DNA of 64,000 nt from NCBI RefSeq assembly GCF_020687685.1, contig NZ_JAJEWM010000003.1, forward strand, positions 248,001-312,000. Direction: 5' to 3'. Origin of the DNA: Tessaracoccus sp. OS52 (lineage in GTDB: Bacteria; Actinomycetota; Actinomycetes; Propionibacteriales; Propionibacteriaceae). Under the pieces are notes generated by a model. It was not told where the DNA came from. It was given only the letters and a program-made list of their open reading frames with translations, and did not search any database. Made by a program: the position numbers and the translations under genes. Of the stretch, positions 39,772 to 49,332 are shown one piece after another; position 1 is the stretch's first letter; each line of letters opens with the position of its first letter.

Positions 39772-40899
39772 GTGAGCATCACCGTCCGCGCCATCTCCTC
39801 CGACGACCACCTCGCCTTCATCCGGGAGCGTGGGTCCGCCAGTTTCCTGCAGACGCCGGCGTGGGCGAAGGTCAAGTCCGAGTGGCGCGGTGAGTCGCTG
39901 GGATGGTTCGACACCGACGAGCTGATCGGAGTCGGCCTGGTCCTCTACCGGCAACTGCCGAAGCTGCCCCGCTACCTCGCCTACCTGCCCGAGGGCCCGG
40001 TCCTGGACTGGGAACGGCCGGACATCGAGGAGCAGCTGGCCGCCCTGGTCCGGTACGCCAAGCGAGCCAAGGCCTTCGCCGTGCGGATCGGTCCTGCGTT
40101 GAAGCACCGCAGTTGGGGTCCGGCGACGGTCAAGGCAGCGATCGCCGACGAGGCCGTCACGGCCCTGTCCCAAGTGGAGCCCGATGAGACCACACTGGCC
40201 GGCACCCGCTGGCTGCGGCAACTGGAGCACCTGGGCTGGCGCAACGCATCCGAGGGTGCAGGCTTCTCCGCGGGACAGCCCAAGTTCAACTTCCAGCTTC
40301 CGCTGCGCCACCCCGACGGCACTCCCAAGACCGAGGACGAGTTGCTCAAGGGGATGAACCAGCTTTGGCGCCGCAACATCAAGAAGGCCGACAAGTCGGG
40401 CGTCACGGTCCGCCGCGGAACTCGGGCGGAACTGGCGCGGTTCCACGAGATCTACCTGGAGACCGCTGAACGCGACGGCTTCACCGGGCGCGCGCAGTCC
40501 TACTTCGAAACGATGTGGGACGCGCTGAATGCCGAAGGCGAGGGGCGGATGCGGCTGTACCTCGCCGAGCACGAGGGCGACCTCGTGGCCGCCACCACCA
40601 TGATCGTGGTGGGCGAGCACTCCTGGTACTCCTACGGCGCCTCCACCACGGCGAAGCGGGACGTGCGTGGCTCGAACGCGGTGCAGTGGCAGATGATCCG
40701 CGACGCGCTGGCCGACGGCTGTGCCGTCTACGACCTGCGGGGCATCACGGAGGGCCTGGCTGCCGATGATCCGGAGATCGGCCTGATCCAGTTCAAGGTG
40801 GGTACCGGCGGGGAGGCCGTCGCCTATCTCGGGGAGTGGGACAAGCCCATCAACCCCGTGCTCTACCTCGCTTTCGACCAGTATCTGAAACGGCGGTGA
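39772..40899 (+). CDS. FemX-type peptidoglycan bridge aminoacyltransferase
   Basis: 375 residues. ASFLQTPAWAKVKSEWRGES, KFNFQLPLR, MNQLWRRNIKKADKSGVTVR and the C-terminal GLIQFKVGTGGEAVAYLGEW match the FemABX fold of two GNAT-like domains. These enzymes use aminoacyl-tRNA to add Gly or another residue to lipid II. A glycine bridge to LL-diaminopimelate, as in propionibacteria, would fit. The start is GTG 39772. It is followed after one base by the racemase-like gene. Confidence 0.9.
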   Translation: MSITVRAISSDDHLAFIRERGSASFLQTPAWAKVKSEWRGESLGWFDTDELIGVGLVLYRQLPKLPRYLAYLPEGPVLDWERPDIEEQLAALVRYAKRAKAFAVRIGPALKHRSWGPATVKAAIADEAVTALSQVEPDETTLAGTRWLRQLEHLGWRNASEGAGFSAGQPKFNFQLPLRHPDGTPKTEDELLKGMNQLWRRNIKKADKSGVTVRRGTRAELARFHEIYLETAERDGFTGRAQSYFETMWDALNAEGEGRMRLYLAEHEGDLVAATTMIVVGEHSWYSYGASTTAKRDVRGSNAVQWQMIRDALADGCAVYDLRGITEGLAADDPEIGLIQFKVGTGGEAVAYLGEWDKPINPVLYLAFDQYLKRR

Positions 40900-40900
40900 A

Positions 40901-41926
40901 ATGACCCTCAAGCTACGGGTGGCCACCGAGCAGTGGCGCCGGCACCAACAGTCGCTCCTGCAGGAGGTCCCCGGCCTCGTCTCGGTGGCAAAGGGCAACG
41001 GGTACGGGTTCGGCCTCGAGGTCTGCGCCCGCGAGGCCATGGGCCTGCGGGCCGGGACGCTCGCCGTCGGCACCGCGCACGAGGTCCTGCCCGTTCGCCT
41101 GGCCGGCTGGACCCACGACGTCGTGGTGCTGAACCCGTGGCGGCCAACGGAGTCGCTCGCCACCAGCCAGCTCGACGACGAGCGCGTCATCTCCACCGTC
41201 TCCCGCGTCGAGGACCTGGACTTCATCCGGGAGAACCATCCCGGCGCCCGCGTGATCCTCGAGATGGACACCTCGATGCACCGCCACGGCCTGCCGATGT
41301 CGGACCTGGGACGCGTCGACACTTCGGGGCTCCGGTTCGAAGGCTGGACCGTGCACCTCCCAGCCCACGGCTCACTGGAGGAGGCGATCGCACTCACGCA
41401 CGCGGCCACCGCCCGCCAGGAGGGGCCGGTCTGGGTGTCCCATCTCACCGTCGCCGACTACGCCACGTTCGCCGAACTGGCCCGCGTCGAGACCCGCATG
41501 CGCGTCGGGACGCGCCTGTGGCTGGGCGCCCCGGAGGCCTTGACGACCACCGCGACAGTCCTCGACGTGCACCCCATCGAGCGCGGCGCCCGGCTCGGTT
41601 ACCACCAGGCCAAGGCACCCCGCGACGGCTTCATCGTCGTCGCCTCCGGCGGCACGGCGCACGGGATCGCGCTGGCGGCCCCGGTTCCGCAACGTTCGGT
41701 GCGGCAGCGGGCCACCACCATCGCCGACGGTCTGATGCGGGCCGCCGGGAGCGCCCTGTCGCCCTTCACCATCGGGGGCCGCAAGCGCCCCTTCGCCGAG
41801 CCTCCCCACATGCACTCCTCGATGCTCTTCGTCCCCGGCGCGAGGCCGGGAGTGAAGGTCGGCGACGAGGTGCCCGTCACCTGCCGGATGACCACGACCC
41901 GCTTCGACGAGATCCTGTTCGACTGA
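40901..41926 (+). CDS. Alanine racemase-like PLP protein paired with FemX
   Basis: 341 residues, shorter than Alr (about 370). The PLP Lys is in VSVAKGNGYGFG and a racemase-type Tyr may be that in RLGYHQAK. The N-terminal barrel resembles Alr, while the C-terminal part (HMHSSMLFVPGARPGVKVGD) differs from standard Alr. One base separates it from the FemX gene, so they are translated together. A role in supplying or altering an amino acid for the bridge is inferred. A terminator-like hairpin follows. Confidence 0.78.
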   Translation: MTLKLRVATEQWRRHQQSLLQEVPGLVSVAKGNGYGFGLEVCAREAMGLRAGTLAVGTAHEVLPVRLAGWTHDVVVLNPWRPTESLATSQLDDERVISTVSRVEDLDFIRENHPGARVILEMDTSMHRHGLPMSDLGRVDTSGLRFEGWTVHLPAHGSLEEAIALTHAATARQEGPVWVSHLTVADYATFAELARVETRMRVGTRLWLGAPEALTTTATVLDVHPIERGARLGYHQAKAPRDGFIVVASGGTAHGIALAAPVPQRSVRQRATTIADGLMRAAGSALSPFTIGGRKRPFAEPPHMHSSMLFVPGARPGVKVGDEVPVTCRMTTTRFDEILFD

Positions 41927-41950
41927 CCGCTTTCCCCGTCTGACCAGCCC

Positions 41951-41991
41951 GAACACTGGTTGACGTTCACCCAGTGTTCATCCCGTTTTTT
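41951..41991 (+). terminator. Terminator after racemase-like gene
   Basis: A perfect 9-base stem GAACACTGG / CCAGTGTTC (41951-41959 with 41971-41979) is followed six bases later by seven T residues. It lies just ahead of the peroxide regulator's promoter. Confidence 0.65.
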
Positions 41992-42019
41992 TGAGTTATT
42001 CAAAACAAGCGGATAGATT
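41990..42019 (+). promoter_or_regulatory. Fur/PerR-type operator and promoter
   Basis: TTTGAGTTATTCAAA (41990-42004) is a 7-1-7 near-palindrome in the arrangement of PerR/CatR boxes. Inside it, TTGAGT (41991-41996) is a good -35, followed after 17 bases by TAGATT (42014-42019). Transcription would start at or near 42026, the A of the regulator's ATG, giving a leaderless or nearly leaderless mRNA. Repressor binding would block the -35. Confidence 0.65.
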
Positions 42020-42025
42020 GGGGGC

Positions 42026-42478
42026 ATGCCCAGCACCCAAGCACTCAGCCCGGAGGACGCCACCGCCCTCCTGCGCGAGGCGGGTCTGCGCGTGACGCGC
42101 CAACGTGTGGCCACCCTCCAGGCGATCACCCTTCGGCCCCACGCGACGGTGGAGCAGATGGTCTCCGACCTCAGCGGCGAACTGCCCAAGGCGAGCTTCC
42201 AGGCCGCCTACCTCGTCGTCGCGGACCTCGTCGCGGCCGGCCTGGTTTCCCGTCTGGACCTGCCCGGTCAGGCTGCCCGCTACGAGCTGGAGCGACGCGA
42301 CAACCACCACCATGCGATGTGCATCGAATGTGGCCGCCTCGAGGACGTGGCGTGCGCCGTCGGTGAAGCGCCCTGCCTGTTGCCGAGCGACTCCCACGAG
42401 ATGGACATCGTAGTGGCCGACGTCCTCTACCGCGGCATCTGCCGCGACTGTCGCCGGAAGGCCGCAACCACCCCCTGA
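42026..42478 (+). CDS. Fur-family peroxide regulator (PerR/CatR-like)
   Basis: 150 residues. Helix-turn-helix region [15 protein letters not shown], the metal region [19 protein letters not shown], and the second Cys pair in [11 protein letters not shown] are typical of zinc-structured Fur proteins. The catalase gene follows after 47 bases on the same strand. With the operator overlapping its promoter, this should be a peroxide-sensing repressor that controls itself and the catalase. Confidence 0.9.
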   Translation: MPSTQALSPEDATALLREAGLRVTRQRVATLQAITLRPHATVEQMVSDLSGELPKASFQAAYLVVADLVAAGLVSRLDLPGQAARYELERRDNHHHAMCIECGRLEDVACAVGEAPCLLPSDSHEMDIVVADVLYRGICRDCRRKAATTP

Positions 42479-42525
42479 TCAGTTGTACCCACCTACAACT
42501 CAACCCCCACAACAGAAGGAGTACC

Positions 42526-43974
42526 GTGACCCAGCCCAACAGCGGATCCACCACCCAGGCCGGAATCCCGGCGGTCAGCGACCGCAACTCGCTCACAGTC
42601 GGTGCGGACGGACCCATCGTCCTGCACGACCACCACCTCGTCGAGACGCTCCAGCACTTCAACCGCATGAACGTGCCCGAGCGCCGCCCGCATGCCAAGG
42701 GCGCGGGTGCATTCGGTGAGTTCGAGGTGACCGAGGACGTGAGCGCGTACACCAAGGCCGCCGTCTTCCAGCCCGGCACCAGGACCCGAGTGCTGCAGCG
42801 TTTTTCCACCGTGGCCGGTGAGCTCGGCTCCCCCGACACCTGGCGCGACGTCCGCGGTTTCGCGCTGAAGTTCTACACCTCCGAGGGCAACTTCGACCTC
42901 GTGGGCAACAACACCCCCATCTTCTTCGTCCGCGACCCGATGAAGTTCCCGCACTTCATCCGCTCGCAGAAGCGCCTGCCGGACTCCGGCCTGCGCGACG
43001 CGACGATGCAGTGGGACTTCTGGACGCAGAACCCCGAGTCCGCCCACCAGGTGACCTACCTCATGGGGGATCGTGGCCTGCCGCGCAGCTGGCGCACCAT
43101 GAACGGCTACGGCTCCCACACCTACATGTGGATCAACGCCGCCGGGGAGAAGTTCTGGGTGCAGTACCACTTCCTCTCCCAGCAGGGCGTGGAGAACTTC
43201 ACCGCCGAGGACGCCGACGAGATGGCCGGCCTGGACGCCGACCACCACCGTCGCGACCTGTTCGACACCATCGCGCAGGGCAACTTCCCGAAGTGGGACC
43301 TCTACGTCCAGGTCATCCCCTACGCCGAGGCGAAGGACTACCGCTTCAACATCTTCGACCTGACCAAGACGATCTCCAAGAAGGACTACCCCCGCATCAA
43401 GGTGGGCACCCTGACCCTGAACGAGAACCCCACCAACTTCTTCGCCGAGATCGAGCAGGCCGCGTTCTCACCGGCGAACATGGTTCCCGGCATGGGCATG
43501 AGCCCGGACAAGATGCTGCTGGGCCGCAACTTCGCCTATGCCGACGCGCAGCGCTACCGCATCGGCACCAACTTCCAGCAGCTGCCGGTGAACAAGCCGG
43601 TGAACGAGGTCAAGTCCTACAACTTCGAGGGCAACATGACCTACGAGCACCGCGGCGCCGCACCCATGTACGCGCCGAACTCCTTCGGGGAGTCCTGGTC
43701 CGACGAGACCGGACCCGTCGAACCGTCCTGGGAGTCCGACGGCGAACTCGTGCGCAGCGCCTACACGCTGCACGCCGAGGACGACGACTTCGGCCAGGCG
43801 GGCACGCTCTACCGGGAGGTGTTCGACGACGGTGAGCGCGAGCGCTTCCACAAGACCCTGATCGGCCAGGGCAAGAAGATCGCCAACGAGACCGTGCTGG
43901 CCAACTTCTATGCCTACTGGTCGGCCGTCGACGCCAACCTCGGCACCCTGCTGAAGGCGGGCGTCGAGGCCTGA
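42526..43974 (+). CDS. katA: Clade 3 type catalase
   Basis: 482 residues. The haem-pocket His is in [16 protein letters not shown] (H56), the signature [11 protein letters not shown] with [20 protein letters not shown] follows, and the proximal Tyr is in [13 protein letters not shown]. It disproportionates H2O2 in the cytoplasm. It lies downstream of the Fur-family regulator and ends at a strong terminator, so the two form a peroxide-response unit. Purine-rich AGAAGGAG precedes the GTG start. Confidence 0.96.
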   Translation: MTQPNSGSTTQAGIPAVSDRNSLTVGADGPIVLHDHHLVETLQHFNRMNVPERRPHAKGAGAFGEFEVTEDVSAYTKAAVFQPGTRTRVLQRFSTVAGELGSPDTWRDVRGFALKFYTSEGNFDLVGNNTPIFFVRDPMKFPHFIRSQKRLPDSGLRDATMQWDFWTQNPESAHQVTYLMGDRGLPRSWRTMNGYGSHTYMWINAAGEKFWVQYHFLSQQGVENFTAEDADEMAGLDADHHRRDLFDTIAQGNFPKWDLYVQVIPYAEAKDYRFNIFDLTKTISKKDYPRIKVGTLTLNENPTNFFAEIEQAAFSPANMVPGMGMSPDKMLLGRNFAYADAQRYRIGTNFQQLPVNKPVNEVKSYNFEGNMTYEHRGAAPMYAPNSFGESWSDETGPVEPSWESDGELVRSAYTLHAEDDDFGQAGTLYREVFDDGERERFHKTLIGQGKKIANETVLANFYAYWSAVDANLGTLLKAGVEA

Positions 43975-43998
43975 TCGCCCACCGCCACAGCGCAACGA

Positions 43999-44030
43999 CG
44001 AAAGGGCCCCGGTTCGCCGGGGCCCTTTCG
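43999..44030. terminator. Bidirectional terminator between katA and GT-C gene
   Basis: A perfect 14-base stem (43999-44012 with 44017-44030) closed by TTCG, between convergent genes, with A/T-rich flanks in the stem base (AAAG/CTTT). Confidence 0.85.
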
Positions 44031-44042
44031 CGTCGGCGTCGG

Positions 44043-45422
44043 TCAGGCGACAGCCACCAGGTCCTCGTCCCGGATCCGCTGCAGCTCCTCACGGTCGACG
44101 AGTTCCCCGCCGATCGGGTCACTGTGGTCGGGGGCGCGCAGCCGGTCCTGTTCGGGGTGTTGGACGTCTCTGACCATCAGGTAGAGCAGCCACAGATCCA
44201 CCGCGAGCCGGACGATGATGGCAAGGAAGTACAGCCCTTGGGGACCGGTCTTCGCCGCGGTCAGATGGCCGGACAACCAGCCCCAGATGGCCAGGTAGTA
44301 ACCGAGCTGCACGATCGTGAACGCGAGGTACTCCAGCTTGAACGGCCTGGCGAGCACCAGGGCGAACAGGAGCCACAGCGCGGTCTGTGGAGAGTAGGCG
44401 GCGCCGAAGAACGCACACACGAAGACGAAGATCGCCACCAGGGTGCCGACGCGGGGGCGCCGCTTCGTCACGTACAGCCAGGCGACGAGGAATGCGAGGA
44501 TGAACAGCAGGATCATGAAGCCCAGGTAGCCGGCGGCCCGCACGTTCCACCCGAAGACCTGCATCAGGAACCACACTGATCCGTACGAAGCCTCTCCCCC
44601 CACCTGGTTCTGGTAGTACGAGATGACCTTGTCCAGGTCATTCAGTACCAGCGGGAGATGCACCACCGCCCAGGTCACGACGGCGGGGAACAGGAACAAC
44701 ACCTGCTGGGACCAGTTCCCACGGAGCGCGATGCACACTGCGACGGCGGCGACGACGATGATCGGCATGGTGCCCGCCGCCGCCGCGAGGCCCAGGATGA
44801 TTCCGGCCTCCAGCGTGCGACGCTGCGCGAACTGCAGCAGCCCGACGGCGGTGATCCCGATTGGCAACAGATCCCAGTGGATGAGGCCCGCCGCGAGCAC
44901 GACGGGGGAGGCGGCGACGAGCATCCCGTCCCAGGAGCGGAACCGGCCGTTGGCCGAGTCCCGGCCCAGCATCACCATGGAGATCGTCCAGGCGAGGAAG
45001 AACACGAACAGCACCACTGCGTTGATCGCGAAGAAGACCTCGGCCCCGTCGAGTTGAACCTGGACGTCGGCATCAGGCCGGATGTCGGCGCCCAGCGCGG
45101 CCGCCAGACGCACCGTCGCGAGCACCACCACCCCGAGTACCGGAGGAAACAGCATTCCGCCGTCGCCGCCGAACGCCGGGTTGCCCAGCCCAAAGCCCTG
45201 CCCCGTGTACATGAGGGGAATGTCGGAGTAGCACAGCCGGATGAAGGCGTTGATGGGGTTCGTGGCGTCGGTCTGGACGCATGGCACCTGACGCAGCGCC
45301 AGGAAGGTGAAGACCACCGCGGACGTGAGGATCGTCCACGGCAGCGGGTTGAACCAGTGACCTCTGGGGCGGGCGTGCCGACCCATCGGCCCACCGAAGG
45401 CGGGCAGCAGCGCGTTCTTCAC
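44043..45422 (-). CDS. GT-C-fold membrane glycosyltransferase of the ponA1 operon
   Basis: 459 residues with about 12 helices. The N-terminal luminal loop (CYSDIPLMYTGQGFGLGNPA) and later QLGYYLAIWGW have the style of GT87/DUF2029-type proteins. The order DUF5318, PBP1, this gene is the same as Rv0049-Rv0050-Rv0051 in Mycobacterium tuberculosis, so it is the Rv0051 equivalent. It starts 34 bases after ponA1 ends. The glycan acceptor is unknown; coupling to septal or wall growth is inferred. Confidence 0.8.
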   Translation of the reverse strand: MKNALLPAFGGPMGRHARPRGHWFNPLPWTILTSAVVFTFLALRQVPCVQTDATNPINAFIRLCYSDIPLMYTGQGFGLGNPAFGGDGGMLFPPVLGVVVLATVRLAAALGADIRPDADVQVQLDGAEVFFAINAVVLFVFFLAWTISMVMLGRDSANGRFRSWDGMLVAASPVVLAAGLIHWDLLPIGITAVGLLQFAQRRTLEAGIILGLAAAAGTMPIIVVAAVAVCIALRGNWSQQVLFLFPAVVTWAVVHLPLVLNDLDKVISYYQNQVGGEASYGSVWFLMQVFGWNVRAAGYLGFMILLFILAFLVAWLYVTKRRPRVGTLVAIFVFVCAFFGAAYSPQTALWLLFALVLARPFKLEYLAFTIVQLGYYLAIWGWLSGHLTAAKTGPQGLYFLAIIVRLAVDLWLLYLMVRDVQHPEQDRLRAPDHSDPIGGELVDREELQRIRDEDLVAVA

Positions 45423-45456
45423 GGGGACACCCTAGCCGCCACCTCGGGCCGGCTGT

Positions 45457-47802
45457 TCAGTTCCCGCCGCTGCCGTCCGACCCAGGCGGAGGGGGCGTGG
45501 AGGACCTGAGCACCCCAGAAATGATCCCTGAGTCACCCGCACCTCCCGTGCCCTGCCCGGGGACACTGGCCGTATCGGTAGGCGCGGGCGCCTCGCTCTG
45601 CGGTGGCGGAGGCGCCGTGGTCGGGTCCGGTTCCTGGGTCGCTGGGGGCTGCGTCGGCTCCTGCGTCGGCTGCTGTGTCGTGGGTTCGGCGGTCGGCGTC
45701 GGCTCCTCCGATGGCGTGACGGTCTCACTCGGTGTGGGCGTCGGGGTCTCACTCGGGGTCTCCGACGGCGTGGGCGACGGCTCCTGGGACGGTGTCGGCG
45801 ACGGCGACGCGGACGAAGGCTCGGGGCTGGGCTTCTCGCTCTTGCCGTCGATGGGCTCGGGCTCGTCGAAGCCCAGGACCTCCATCCCCTCGTGCGCGGC
45901 GGCCATGTAGTCGACGAAGGTCATCAATGGGTAACCCGAGCCGAAGAAGGTGCGGTCCCCGGGCCGTCGGTAGGGCACGAGGTCGGCGTTTCCGCCGTCG
46001 CCCGCCACGTACATCACCGCGGTGGAGATCTGGCGGGTGTAACCGACGAACCAGGCCGACGTGATGGTGTCGTCGATGCCATTGGTGCCGGTCTTGCCCG
46101 CCACCGGTCGCCCGAGCTCGGAGGCTCTGCGGCCGGTGCCCTCGGTGACGACGCTCGTGAGGGCGTCGGTCACGTTGGCGGCGACGTTCTGCTCCACCGT
46201 CGCTTCCGGCGCCGGCTCCGCCTCGTAGACGACGTTGCCCTGGCGGTCCTCGACGCGCAGCACGATGTGGGCGTCCTTGCGCTGACCGCTGTCGGCGAGG
46301 GTGGCGTAGGAGTTCGCCATGTTGAGCGGGCTGACCTCGGCGAATCCGAGGGCGATGCGGTTGTGTGCGTCCCAGGCCGGACCGGTTGGGGCACCCGCGT
46401 CGTTGGCCGCCCGGATGACCTCGTTGGGGCCGTCGGGGATCTGTTCGGTCATGTCGACGAAGGCGGTGTTGATGGAGTCGGCGATCGCCTGGCGCAGCGT
46501 CACCTCGCCGTACTGCTGCTGGTTCTGGTTGTTGATGGGCTGCGAGTCGCCCTGCGGCGTGAACGTGTCGCCACGCAGCACGCTTTCGAGCGAGAACCCG
46601 TTTCGCAGTCCGGCGATGGCCGCGAAGGCCTTGAACGTCGAGGCGGCAGGGCGCTCTGTCGTGGCCCAGTTGCGGGAGTTGGCGACGTAGTCCGGTCCCC
46701 CGTAGAGCGCCAGCAGACCGCCGGTGTAGTTGTCCACCGAAGCGATGGCGACGTGCAGGTCCGCCGGGTCTGGGCTGCCCTCCCCCTCTGCCGCCGCGAG
46801 CGCCGTGTACTCCTGCGCCGTGGTGGTGGCGGCCGCCTGGGCCTCCTTGTCCAGGGTTGTGACGATCTTCAACCCGCCACCGGAGATCTCGCCCTCGGTG
46901 AAGCCCAGCTCCACCAACTCGTCCTCCACCATGCTGATGAGGAAGCCCTTGGGCCCGCCGTAGCGATTGTTCACAGGCACGTCCGGGAACTCGGGCAGCG
47001 TGTCGTAGGCGGCGTCGTGTTCCGCCTGGGTGATCTTGTCCATTGCCAGCAGGCCGTCGAGCACGTAGTTGTAGCGCCCCTTCAGCCGCTCCAGCTTCTC
47101 CTCACCGCCGGAGGGGTTGAAACCTGCCGGGTTGTTGAGGATGGCAGCCAGCGCAGCCGCCTCGGGCATGGTGAGTTCCTGGGCGGACTTGAGGAAGTAG
47201 GACTTCGCTGCCGCCTGGATGCCGTAGGCGCCACGGCCGAAGTAGATGGTGTTGAGGTAGCCCTCGAGGATCTCCTCCTTCGGCACCTCACGTCCCATCT
47301 TCACCGCGAGCACCAGTTCTCGCAGCTTGCGGGAGAAGGTCTGCTCGGGGTTGAGGTAGAGCACCTTGATGTACTGCTGGGTGATCGTCGAACCGCCCTG
47401 CATCTCGCCGCCCGTGGCGATGCTCCACATGGCACGCGCGATGCCGCTGATGGAGAAGCCCGGATCCTCCCAGAACGAGCGGTTCTCCGCGGCGATGACC
47501 GCATCCTTCATCACCTGCGGCATGTCCGCGTAGTCCATCGTCACGCGGTTCTGCACCGCCAACGACCCCAGCTGGTTCCTGCCGTCGTTGTAGTAGATGA
47601 AGGTGGTGTTGGTGGTGAAGTCCTCGTTGGGGTCCGGCAGGTCGGTCGTCGCGTAGAGGAACAGGAAGCTGCCCATGCCTGCCAGGCCCAGCACGAGGAC
47701 CGCGATGAGCGCGGCCAATCCCACCCGCCCCCAGATCTTCTTCTTTGATGTCTTCTTCGTCGACTTCTTCGCAGCCCGCTTGGTGGGTTTGCGCTCAGCC
47801 AT
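45457..47802 (-). CDS. ponA1: Class A penicillin-binding protein (PonA1)
   Basis: 781 residues. A Lys-rich cytoplasmic tail and one helix (~27-50) are followed by the GT51 transglycosylase with its Glu in AAENRSF (E106) and GGSTITQQ. The transpeptidase has STFK (nucleophile Ser), SIN and KTGTN. The last ~130 residues are a Ser/Pro/Thr/Glu-rich tail. GT51 enzymes usually read EDRRF or ENKRF; ENRSF is a variant. ATG 47802 overlaps the DUF5318 gene by 8 bases. It polymerises and cross-links peptidoglycan. Confidence 0.95.
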   Translation of the reverse strand: MAERKPTKRAAKKSTKKTSKKKIWGRVGLAALIAVLVLGLAGMGSFLFLYATTDLPDPNEDFTTNTTFIYYNDGRNQLGSLAVQNRVTMDYADMPQVMKDAVIAAENRSFWEDPGFSISGIARAMWSIATGGEMQGGSTITQQYIKVLYLNPEQTFSRKLRELVLAVKMGREVPKEEILEGYLNTIYFGRGAYGIQAAAKSYFLKSAQELTMPEAAALAAILNNPAGFNPSGGEEKLERLKGRYNYVLDGLLAMDKITQAEHDAAYDTLPEFPDVPVNNRYGGPKGFLISMVEDELVELGFTEGEISGGGLKIVTTLDKEAQAAATTTAQEYTALAAAEGEGSPDPADLHVAIASVDNYTGGLLALYGGPDYVANSRNWATTERPAASTFKAFAAIAGLRNGFSLESVLRGDTFTPQGDSQPINNQNQQQYGEVTLRQAIADSINTAFVDMTEQIPDGPNEVIRAANDAGAPTGPAWDAHNRIALGFAEVSPLNMANSYATLADSGQRKDAHIVLRVEDRQGNVVYEAEPAPEATVEQNVAANVTDALTSVVTEGTGRRASELGRPVAGKTGTNGIDDTITSAWFVGYTRQISTAVMYVAGDGGNADLVPYRRPGDRTFFGSGYPLMTFVDYMAAAHEGMEVLGFDEPEPIDGKSEKPSPEPSSASPSPTPSQEPSPTPSETPSETPTPTPSETVTPSEEPTPTAEPTTQQPTQEPTQPPATQEPDPTTAPPPPQSEAPAPTDTASVPGQGTGGAGDSGIISGVLRSSTPPPPGSDGSGGN

Positions 47803-48211
47803 AGATGTCCTCAACCGTCTTCTGTCTGCGGGGCGGCTTGCGTTTGCGGCCGTCACCCAGGAGGTAAGCCTTGATCATGTGGTTCCAGCCGCACTCGGTG
47901 CACACCTCGACGACGCAGACCTTGAACTCACCGTACTCGTCCTGCATCTCATCGAGTTCCTTGGTGGACTTGATGCGCCCGGAGTATTGGCCCAGCTGTT
48001 CGCCGAAGACGTAGTTGAGGTTGAGCAGATGGGTGTTGTCGCACATCGGGCAGTCGACGCTGGAGGGTTCGCCGTGGTGGAGTGCGGCCCGGATCAGCAG
48101 TGGGTCGGCGTCGCAGACGTCGGAGGACATCACGCGCGACGGCCTGCGCGCCGCCTCGAGCGTCGCCCGGCGCTGCAGCGCGTAGTCAACTTCCTGCCGT
48201 TTGGACCACAT
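47795..48211 (-). CDS. DUF5318 zinc-ribbon protein
   Basis: 138 residues. It has two CxxC pairs (CPMCDN and CTECGW) for zinc, and the phrases RRATLEAARRPSRVMSSDVC and DADPLLIRAAL typical of the Rv0049 family. The start MWSKRQEVDYALQRRATL at ATG 48211 fits the family. First gene of the ponA1 operon; role unknown. Confidence 0.85.
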   Translation of the reverse strand: MWSKRQEVDYALQRRATLEAARRPSRVMSSDVCDADPLLIRAALHHGEPSSVDCPMCDNTHLLNLNYVFGEQLGQYSGRIKSTKELDEMQDEYGEFKVCVVEVCTECGWNHMIKAYLLGDGRKRKPPRRQKTVEDIYG

Positions 48212-48347
48212 CACACCAAGCGTAAATGGTCCGGGCAACTGTGAGAACAGCTGCGCTCATAGTCCGGGTCGGGGGGCACCTGGAAAACGAGTCTCGGCGG
48301 GCGCCGCCCCGCACCGGAAACGGGCCGGTTCGCTTCCAGCTCCGCGG

Positions 48348-49256
48348 TCACCCAGCCGTCGGACCGTTTGTCCCGGGAGCCCCGGACAGGCCGGGCACGC
48401 CCGGCAGGATCGGCCCGCGAATCCCGGCGTCGGCGCACGCCCGCTGGGCGCGCAACCGGATCTCCCGCATCGGACCCCACTGGTTGTTGGGGCTGGCCTT
48501 CAGCATGATCTTCAGCGTCATGGTGCCGCCCACCATCGAGTCCACGCCCAGCACCGACGGCTCCTCCAACAGGACCTCTGACCACTCCGGCTCTTCGCTC
48601 ATGCCCGCGATGGCACCACGCAGCACGGAGGTCACCTTCTCGGGGTTCTCGTCGATGGCGACGGGGACGTCGACGAACGCCGTCGAGAATCCCTGCGACT
48701 CGTTGCCCAAGGTCAGGATCTCTCCGTTGCGGATGTACCAGACCGTGCCGCCCGGGTCGCGCACCTTGGTGATCCGCAGGTTCACCTCCAGGACCGTCCC
48801 CTTGATCTCGTCGATCTGGATGAGGTCGCCGATCCCGAACTGGTCCTCGGCCAGCATGAAGATGCCGGAGAGGTAGTCCTTGACCAGCGACTGCGCCCCG
48901 AACCCGATGGCGAGACCTCCGATTCCCGCAGACGCCAACAGCGGAGTCATTGGGATGCCGATGATGGCAAGGATCGTCAGGATTCCGACGAGCGTGACGA
49001 CCACGTCCACTATGTTGCCCAGCAGCGAACCGAGAGTCTGCACCCGCTGCCTGTGCCTCTCCAACGCCATCCCACTGGCCCGGGCGAGCAGGATCTGCGC
49101 CTTTCCGCCCAGGTCACTGCGGTTCTTGTCGGGCCCCTTGGCGAGGAGACTCCTCGTCACCCGCCGGATGAAGAACCTCAGGAAGACGCGAAGCGCCACG
49201 GCGGCGATGACGACGACGAGGACCAGCAGGGCACGCTCCAGGATTTCAGCAGGCAT
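48348..49256 (-). CDS. MscS-family mechanosensitive channel
   Basis: 302 residues. Three N-terminal helices, the pore helix (TPLLASAGIGGLAIGFGAQS, then LVKDYLSGIFMLAEDQFGIG) and the beta domain (GDLIQIDEIKGTVLEVNLRI) followed by the vestibule domain are typical. It opens on membrane tension during osmotic downshock. The Gly/Ala packing of the pore helix is intact. Confidence 0.92.
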   Translation of the reverse strand: MPAEILERALLVLVVVIAAVALRVFLRFFIRRVTRSLLAKGPDKNRSDLGGKAQILLARASGMALERHRQRVQTLGSLLGNIVDVVVTLVGILTILAIIGIPMTPLLASAGIGGLAIGFGAQSLVKDYLSGIFMLAEDQFGIGDLIQIDEIKGTVLEVNLRITKVRDPGGTVWYIRNGEILTLGNESQGFSTAFVDVPVAIDENPEKVTSVLRGAIAGMSEEPEWSEVLLEEPSVLGVDSMVGGTMTLKIMLKASPNNQWGPMREIRLRAQRACADAGIRGPILPGVPGLSGAPGTNGPTAG

Positions 49257-49332
49257 GTCCCCATCTTGCCCGTCGTGGCGGGGCGTGTGCGATCAGAGAG
49301 GGCGTGGACCCCTCGCGCCCTAGCTTTGGCGT

